This document shows positions 7,583-11,995 of a stretch of 11,995 nt of DNA, piece by piece. The first letter of the stretch is position 1; every line of letters starts with the position of its first letter. The stretch lies in assembly GCA_049625305.1 (NCBI GenBank), contig JBMZVD010000069.1, positions 1 through 11,995 of the forward strand, in the 5' to 3' direction. The notes beneath the pieces were generated by a model. The model was not told the DNA's origin. It ran no database searches and worked only from the letters and a program-made list of their open reading frames with translations. This DNA is from Flavicella sp049625305. Its GTDB lineage: Bacteria; Bacteroidota; Bacteroidia; Flavobacteriales; Flavobacteriaceae. A program made the position numbers and the translations under genes.

Positions 7583-9121
7583 TTAGTTTTTAACGAGTTC
7601 TTTTTCTATTTGTTCAAGGGATTTTCCTTTTGTTTCAGGGAGAATTTTTAGGAGGATAAAAAATCCGATAAAAGCAATGATTCCAAAGATCAAAAAGCTC
7701 ATAGCATTTCCTAAGTTTGACAACTCCCAAGGAAAGATTTGTTGTACGACCCAACTCGCAAATGAGTTGATAAATCCAATAAATCCTATCGCAAGTCCTC
7801 TGTATTTTATAGGGTATAATTCAGAAAGTAGTACCCACATTACGGGCCCTAGTGAAAAAGCAAAACAAGCGATAAATCCTAAAATCCCAATCAAAACAAG
7901 TATTGCATTGATTTCAGTAGCAGCCTCTAAAATAGCCCCTTCATTTTTGGCGTATACAGTAGTTCCTAAAGCTTGCTTCATTTCTTTTTTAAAAGTCAAG
8001 TCACTTGTGAACAGTATGTTTTCATAAGGTTTTAACTTCTTTTGGTCTACATCTTTTATGGTTGCTATACTCTCAGGAGAAAGTTTGTAGGTAGCTTGAT
8101 TGAATCCATAAGCACAGAGAGACAAACTGATTGCAATTCCCGCGATTCCTGCTAAAAGCAAAGGTCTTCTACCCATTTTATCAATCAAAAAGATCGCAAT
8201 AATGGTAAATACAACCGTTACAGAGCTCATCAGTACACCAGAGAAAAAAGAAGCATTGGTTCCAATTCCAGTCTGTTGAAAAATAGATGTAGCGTAGAAA
8301 TATACAGCATTGATTCCTGTAACCTGTTGTAAGATTCCAATCACAAGACCTATGATCATGATAAAACGGATAGATGGTTTGAATAAATCTGTAATTTTAA
8401 CATCTTTTTTTACCTTTTCTGCTTTGATGTTCTTTTCAATAGAATCTACCTCAACAGTTGCTGTTTTTTCTCCGTGTATGTCCTTAAGAATAGCAAAGGC
8501 TTCTTTAATTTTGTTTTTAGAGAATAGCCACCTCGGACTTTTTGGCACTAAAAACATCAAAAAGAAATAGAGTAGTGCGGGTATTAATTCCAACCCTAAC
8601 ATCCATCTCCATACATTTTCATCTGTAAAAAAACTTTGAGAATCGTTATTGGCATTGTTAAGATAGTAGTTGCTTAAAAAGGCAGCAAAAAACCCTAATA
8701 CAATGTTGAGTTGTTGAATAGATACCAACTTTCCTCGGTTGTCGGGCGTGGATACTTCTGCTATGTATGTCGGTGCTAAAATCAAGGCTGCACCAAAAGC
8801 AAATCCACCAATCATTCTTGCGATGTATAACATTTCATAAGAGATCGCGTAGGCAGATAAAAGCGCTGATACTGCATACAAAAAAGCAACCCCAATCAAT
8901 ATTTTTTTTCTTCCAACAAAATCACTCAACCTACCTGAAAAAAGCATGGATATCATTGCGGCAAAAGAAGGGGAGCTTACCACCCATCCGGATTGTATTT
9001 CATTCAGAGAAAATTCAGGTCCAACATATGCCATAACACCAGAGATTATTCCGGCATCAAATCCGAATAGAAAGCCTCCAAGCGAGACAACAAATGCAAT
9101 TAATATTAGTTTTTTAGACAT
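7583..9121 (-). CDS. MFS sugar porter (XylE-like) with enlarged periplasmic loop
   Basis: A 512-residue inner-membrane transporter with 12 predicted helices of the sugar porter family, probably sugar:H+ symport. Family motifs in order are GRLSDFVGRKK (63-73), PKSPRWLF (193-200, the PESPRWL position), QQVTGIN (265-271, sugar-binding QQ), DKMGRRP (314-320), GPVMWVLLSELYP (425-437, with the conserved Trp) and PETKG (495-499). Between helices 9 and 10 a loop of about 60 residues (roughly 341-402), facing the periplasm by the usual topology, contains Lys/Glu-rich helical sequence; the equivalent loop in XylE is short. Its ATG overlaps the end of the GH30 gene by 8 nt, so the two are translationally coupled. 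Context suggests uptake of glucose or short beta-gluco-oligosaccharides released in the periplasm, supplying the cytoplasmic phosphorylase. Substrate size is inference. Confidence 0.92.
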   Translation of the reverse strand: MSKKLILIAFVVSLGGFLFGFDAGIISGVMAYVGPEFSLNEIQSGWVVSSPSFAAMISMLFSGRLSDFVGRKKILIGVAFLYAVSALLSAYAISYEMLYIARMIGGFAFGAALILAPTYIAEVSTPDNRGKLVSIQQLNIVLGFFAAFLSNYYLNNANNDSQSFFTDENVWRWMLGLELIPALLYFFLMFLVPKSPRWLFSKNKIKEAFAILKDIHGEKTATVEVDSIEKNIKAEKVKKDVKITDLFKPSIRFIMIIGLVIGILQQVTGINAVYFYATSIFQQTGIGTNASFFSGVLMSSVTVVFTIIAIFLIDKMGRRPLLLAGIAGIAISLSLCAYGFNQATYKLSPESIATIKDVDQKKLKPYENILFTSDLTFKKEMKQALGTTVYAKNEGAILEAATEINAILVLIGILGFIACFAFSLGPVMWVLLSELYPIKYRGLAIGFIGFINSFASWVVQQIFPWELSNLGNAMSFLIFGIIAFIGFFILLKILPETKGKSLEQIEKELVKN

Positions 9122-10622
9122 GCTTTTTTTGTGTTTTTTTGGTTAAGATAATAGTTTGGATTCCGTGTGCAGGCAGTGTGCTGTGTCCTGTCTTTTGGTT
9201 GAATTCTATACTGTAATTTTGTGGTTGGTTACTTTGGTTTAGTGCTACTACAATTATGCTATCATCAATATTTTTAAAAGCAGTAGCTAGAATGGCATTG
9301 CTACTTGTTATAGCTGCTATTCTCTTGGCATTAGGACGTATAAATTTTGAAAAATGTCCAATGTAGTAATACGAGTTTGTATAGGTAACTATTCCGGTAA
9401 AGGTGTTTCCATGAACGGGAGCAAAACAGAGGTTGCCAACGTGATTGGGTCCTCCTTTTTGATTTAATAAAATATTCCAATCTGTCCATCCCACAGTCCC
9501 TCTGTTGAAATCGTGAATCATAGACTTTCCATAACGTTCTGCTAGAGAAGGATCTTCATCGATGATGCGTTTTAAATTATACGACTCGTTACATCCTTCA
9601 GTGAATAGTAATTTTTTATCTGGAAAAGCTTTTTGTACATCTTCTACTCTATCGTACATAGGTTGACCGTCTTTCCAATCTTCATACCAGTGAAAACCTG
9701 ATCCCCAAGCGTATTTAGATGCCTCTGGATCACTAAATATTGTGTTTGTTCTTTGGTATAGTAAATCTCTGTTGTGGTCCCACACTACAATATTTTTATC
9801 GCCCAATCCTTCTTTTTCAAGAGTAGGTCCTAAGTAGTTTTTTAGAAAATCCCTTTCTTCAGTAGCGGTGTAAATACAGGATTCCCATCTTTGTACTGCC
9901 ATAGGTTCATTTTGTATGGTAAGTCCCCAAATTGGAATTCCTTCAGATTCATAAGCTTTGATAAATTTCACGTAATAGTCAGCCCATGTTTGTCGGTATT
10001 CTTTTCTCAATTTCCCACCTAGCAACATGTTATTATTTGTTTTCATGAAGGCAGGTGGACTCCAAGGACTCACATAGAAAGTAAGTTTTCCTCCAGCAGC
10101 TTTGATGGCTCTTTTTATAAAAGGTATTCTAAATTCTTTGTCAGCTTGAATTGAAAAACTCTCCAATTTACTATCACCTTCTTCAATATATGTAAAGCTA
10201 CTGGAGGAAAAATCACAACTGTGAATTGACGTTCTACCTAAGCTGTATCCAATTCCTTTTTCTTTATCATAATAAGCTTCAAGTAATTTTTCTTGCTGTT
10301 CCTTATTTAGTTTGTAAAAGGTTTCGGCTGCTGCATCCGTCAACGCTCCTCCAATCCCTAAAAATGTTTGATAGGTTTTACTCGCATTTACTGTTATATG
10401 AACTTCTGTTTCTTTAGGTTGAATCAGCTTGTCGAAATTTATAGAAGCGGTTTTTGTTAATTTTAATTCAGAATTATGAGCAGTAGTGTAGACACTGTTC
10501 TCATAAGTTTCCAGTGTCTTTTTACTACTCGTTTTCACTTGATTTTTGAGTGTACAGTTTGTGATAAACATCCCTAGCATCAAAAAGGATGTAAACCGCA
10601 TGGGATGTTTCAAAGATTGCAT
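9114..10622 (-). CDS. GH30 lipoprotein, probable beta-1,6-glucosidase/glucanase
   Basis: A 502-residue lipoprotein of glycoside hydrolase family 30 (retaining, clan GH-A). The signal segment ends in FITNC with Cys23 as probable lipidation site; Asn at -1 is not canonical. Met8 is an alternative start that would give a more usual short n-region. After Cys23 comes TLKNQVK without an acidic sorting signal, so a periplasm-facing location is likelier than the surface. The family pattern is clear: TFLGIGGALTDAAAE (86-100), GRTSIHSCDFSSSSFTY (129-145), VSPWSPPAFMK (184-194), LTIQNEP with acid/base Glu239, LLFTEG with nucleophile Glu342, and YIGHFSKFIRPNAKRIA (420-436) before the C-terminal beta-sandwich. 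Related GH30 enzymes in marine Flavobacteriia (Formosa) remove beta-1,6-glucosyl branches from laminarin. Glucosylceramidase-like activity is a less likely alternative here. Confidence 0.92.
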   Translation of the reverse strand: MQSLKHPMRFTSFLMLGMFITNCTLKNQVKTSSKKTLETYENSVYTTAHNSELKLTKTASINFDKLIQPKETEVHITVNASKTYQTFLGIGGALTDAAAETFYKLNKEQQEKLLEAYYDKEKGIGYSLGRTSIHSCDFSSSSFTYIEEGDSKLESFSIQADKEFRIPFIKRAIKAAGGKLTFYVSPWSPPAFMKTNNNMLLGGKLRKEYRQTWADYYVKFIKAYESEGIPIWGLTIQNEPMAVQRWESCIYTATEERDFLKNYLGPTLEKEGLGDKNIVVWDHNRDLLYQRTNTIFSDPEASKYAWGSGFHWYEDWKDGQPMYDRVEDVQKAFPDKKLLFTEGCNESYNLKRIIDEDPSLAERYGKSMIHDFNRGTVGWTDWNILLNQKGGPNHVGNLCFAPVHGNTFTGIVTYTNSYYYIGHFSKFIRPNAKRIAAITSSNAILATAFKNIDDSIIVVALNQSNQPQNYSIEFNQKTGHSTLPAHGIQTIILTKKTQKKHV

Positions 10623-10658
10623 AAAGTATTAATTTATTAAATAGATAGGTTAGAAGTA

Positions 10659-11675
10659 TTATTGATATACTTTCACGTAGTCAATTTCCATTGTTCCTTC
10701 TGTAAAGTTGGACGCTATTTCTCCTCCAAGTGTTCCCCCCATTGCGACATTCAATATGATAAAATGTCTTTTATTGAAAGGCCAGTTATCGGCATTTTTT
10801 GATGAAGGATTGTATGTGTAGTGTACATCACCATCCACTGTAAATTGAATTTTTTCAGAAGTCCATATGATACCGTAAATGTGAAATTCATCCGTTACAT
10901 CTGCAATAAACTGTTCGTGGAAATAAGGTGTCGACCCAGATCCCGACGTGTTGTGTATTGCACTAGACACATCTCCAACATCATTTCCTTTGTGTTCCAT
11001 GATATCGATTTCACCACAAGCAGGCCATCCTACAGTTGAAATATTATTTCCTAACATCCAGATAGCGGGCCAAGTTCCACCTCCTTTAGGAAGTTTGGCA
11101 CGTACTTCTACTTTTCCATAAGTAAAACTGTATTTCCCTTGTGTTTTTAATCGTGCAGAAGTATATGCACTACCAGAATACGATTCTTTTTTCGCCTTAA
11201 TTTTGAGCGTACCGCCTGAGATGGTAACATTGTCTGCTCTTTGCGTATAGTATTGTTGTTCACCATTACCCCAACCCCAATCTCCTGTTCCGATGTCATA
11301 ATTCCATCTTTGTGAGGAGGGTTGCCCGTCATCATTGAATTCGTCTGACCAAACCAATGTTTCGAAATTTCCATCATTGTCTAAAAGATCTTCATTTACT
11401 CCATAAATGATGTCTTGTAGTTCCGTCAGCGTTGTCGGTATAGAATCGGCTGTTGCAATAGCTTCTTCATAAGCCACTTGTGTTCCAATGACCTCTTGAA
11501 CACCAGCATCCATAAGATCTTGTATTGATGGTGTTCCATCTTTAGCTGGATTGTCAGAGGCAGCTACAATTTGCGCAATACGTTCTCCAACGTACATGGG
11601 TTCGTCATTTTCAGAACATGCAATTGTTAACATTGCAAGAAAAGAGTATGCGAGTATAAGTGTTTGATTTTTCAT
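10659..11675 (-). CDS. GH16 lipoprotein laminarinase (endo-beta-1,3-glucanase)
   Basis: A 338-residue secreted lipoprotein. The signal peptide ends in LTIAC with Cys20 lipidated. SENDE follows directly, an acidic stretch resembling the Bacteroidota lipoprotein export signal, so surface exposure is likely. Residues ~27-100 form a separate helical segment (PSIQDLMDAGV at 49-59, TLTELQDIIYGVNE at 82-95). The GH16 domain spans about 105-338, starting LVWSDEF, with the substrate-binding block TWPAIWML (201-208) and the catalytic motif EIDIMEH (222-228): nucleophile Glu222, Asp224, acid/base Glu227. The extra Met in this motif is the beta-bulge form of laminarinases. FNKRHFIILNVAMGG (300-314) and the terminal MEIDYVKVY are typical of laminarinases. 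It is the first gene of the five-gene operon. It should act first, cutting beta-1,3-glucan chains; mixed-linkage glucan is a possible second substrate. Confidence 0.95.
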   Translation of the reverse strand: MKNQTLILAYSFLAMLTIACSENDEPMYVGERIAQIVAASDNPAKDGTPSIQDLMDAGVQEVIGTQVAYEEAIATADSIPTTLTELQDIIYGVNEDLLDNDGNFETLVWSDEFNDDGQPSSQRWNYDIGTGDWGWGNGEQQYYTQRADNVTISGGTLKIKAKKESYSGSAYTSARLKTQGKYSFTYGKVEVRAKLPKGGGTWPAIWMLGNNISTVGWPACGEIDIMEHKGNDVGDVSSAIHNTSGSGSTPYFHEQFIADVTDEFHIYGIIWTSEKIQFTVDGDVHYTYNPSSKNADNWPFNKRHFIILNVAMGGTLGGEIASNFTEGTMEIDYVKVYQ

Positions 11676-11896
11676 TTTGGTTTGGTTGTAGAAAGTTTAG
11701 TTTTATTTAAGTTTTAAGAAAGTTGTACTGATATTCAATTGAAATTAAATTGAAGTTTTCTTGAATTGTATAGTTTGTTAAAATTATAAGTTTAGATAGC
11801 GTTATAATTTTGACAAGTATGGTTTGATACAAGAGTTAATTCACGCTTATTTCAAATAAAACAGCCACAATTTTATTATTTTTTTAAATAAAAAAT
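11676..11896 (-). promoter_or_regulatory. AT-rich leader/control region of the glucan operon
   Basis: This non-coding region separates the upstream gene's terminator from the GH16 start codon and must hold the operon promoter. I found no convincing full TTG-N17-TAnnTTTG match on the minus strand. It contains the 13-bp inverted repeat at 11777-11814, two imperfect copies of a TTGnCAA-like element (TTTGACAAG at 11809-11817 and TTTGATACAAG at 11823-11833), and a repeated AATTGAA (11737-11743 and 11748-11754) whose first copy lies in the palindrome TTCAATTGAA. Directly before the ATG the leader is A/C-rich (AACCAAACCAAA) with no Shine-Dalgarno sequence, which is normal for Bacteroidota. Confidence 0.45.
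11777..11814. repeat. 13-bp inverted repeat upstream of the GH16 gene
   Basis: The arms are GTTAAAATTATAA (11777-11789) and TTATAATTTTGAC (11802-11814), complementary at 12 of 13 positions, with a 12-nt spacer. The arm centres are 25 bp apart. It sits about 100-140 nt before the GH16 ATG. It could be an operator for a dimeric regulator, or a hairpin in the leader RNA if transcription starts upstream of it. The low G+C and lack of a T-run on the minus strand argue against a terminator. Confidence 0.5.
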
Positions 11897-11930
11897 AAAC
11901 CAACCACCTGAATCCTCAGGAGGCTGGTTT
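11897..11930 (-). terminator. Intrinsic terminator of the upstream minus-strand gene
   Basis: The arms AAACCAACCACCTGA and TCAGGAGGCTGGTTT enclose a 4-nt loop, pairing at 13 of 15 positions. On the minus strand the stem is followed by the T-rich tract ATTTTTTATTT. It begins 11 nt after the stop codon of the edge gene, so that gene and the GH16 operon are probably separate transcription units, at least in part. Confidence 0.8.
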
Positions 11931-11941
11931 TGAGTTTTAAA

Positions 11942-11995
11942 TTATTCGTATTTAAAGTTGTCAATGTATGCAACAACACCTTCATAGTTGTTTTC
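11942..11995 (-). CDS. C-terminal end of a gene running off the window (possible glycan-binding domain)
   Basis: The last 17 codons and TAA stop of a minus-strand gene are present, reading ENNYEGVVAYIDNFKYE. The frame is supported by the terminator placed 11 nt behind its stop. An ending of the type V-x-YIDNFKxE is common where a jelly-roll or carbohydrate-binding beta-sandwich closes with its last strand. In Bacteroidota glucan loci a surface glycan-binding lipoprotein is often found next to a GH16 gene. Seventeen residues are too few to prove a family, so this functional reading is a suggestion only. Confidence 0.6.
   Translation of the reverse strand, partial: ENNYEGVVAYIDNFKYE

Noticed and set aside
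7677..8027. A 116-codon + strand open frame inside the MFS gene
   Set aside because: It is antisense to membrane-helix coding sequence whose motifs are all intact, and shows no independent start signal or domain.
10630..10645. Small AT palindrome (TTAAT-TT-ATTAA) between the GH16 and GH30 genes
   Set aside because: A 5-bp all-AT stem in a 36-nt gap is expected by chance and would not terminate transcription.
11147..11377. A 76-codon minus-strand frame overlapping the GH16 gene in another frame
   Set aside because: The GH16 domain is continuous and motif-complete in the main frame, so this is a shadow of it.

Overview
The window looks like a chromosomal segment from a member of the Bacteroidota, most likely a (probably marine) flavobacterium. 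The evidence is low G+C content with A-rich leaders instead of strong Shine-Dalgarno sites, lipoprotein signal peptides on secreted carbohydrate enzymes, and gene content typical of a laminarin (beta-1,3/1,6-glucan) utilisation locus. It splits into two convergent blocks separated by one strong bidirectional terminator at about 2738-2765.

Left block (+ strand, 63-2713): a tight three-gene run with 2- and 3-nt gaps. It encodes NADP-type glutamate dehydrogenase (gdhA), a small HTATIP2/TIP30-like NAD(P)-binding oxidoreductase and an FMN-dependent nitroreductase. These are housekeeping or redox genes with no obvious connection to the sugar locus.

Right block (- strand, 11675 down to 2784): five genes in the same direction with gaps of 36, -8 (overlap), 7 and 22 nt, so very probably one operon. 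In transcription order they are a GH16 lipoprotein endo-beta-1,3-glucanase, a GH30 lipoprotein (probable beta-1,6-glucosidase/glucanase), an MFS sugar porter with an unusual periplasmic insertion, a membrane-anchored or exported GH-A (GH2-like TIM barrel) hydrolase with a PKD/Ig-like C-terminus, and a 1151-residue cytoplasmic phosphorylase of the GH149 (or GH161) type. The signals suggest a pathway: GH16 cuts laminarin at the cell surface, GH30 removes beta-1,6 branches in the periplasm, and the GH-A enzyme trims or remodels oligosaccharides there. The MFS protein then carries short products across the inner membrane, and the phosphorylase turns beta-1,3-oligoglucosides into glucose 1-phosphate. 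The order of events is inference; the enzyme classes rest on visible motifs.

Right edge (11676-11995): an AT-rich 220-nt region with a 13-bp inverted repeat upstream of the GH16 gene, then a minus-strand intrinsic terminator. Last comes the final 17 codons of another minus-strand gene, whose ending resembles that of a carbohydrate-binding beta-sandwich domain. This suggests the locus continues to the right, where SusC/SusD-type genes and a regulator would be expected; none lies in this window. No RNA genes, CRISPR arrays, insertion sequences or attachment sites were seen, and there is no gene-free stretch longer than 300 bases.
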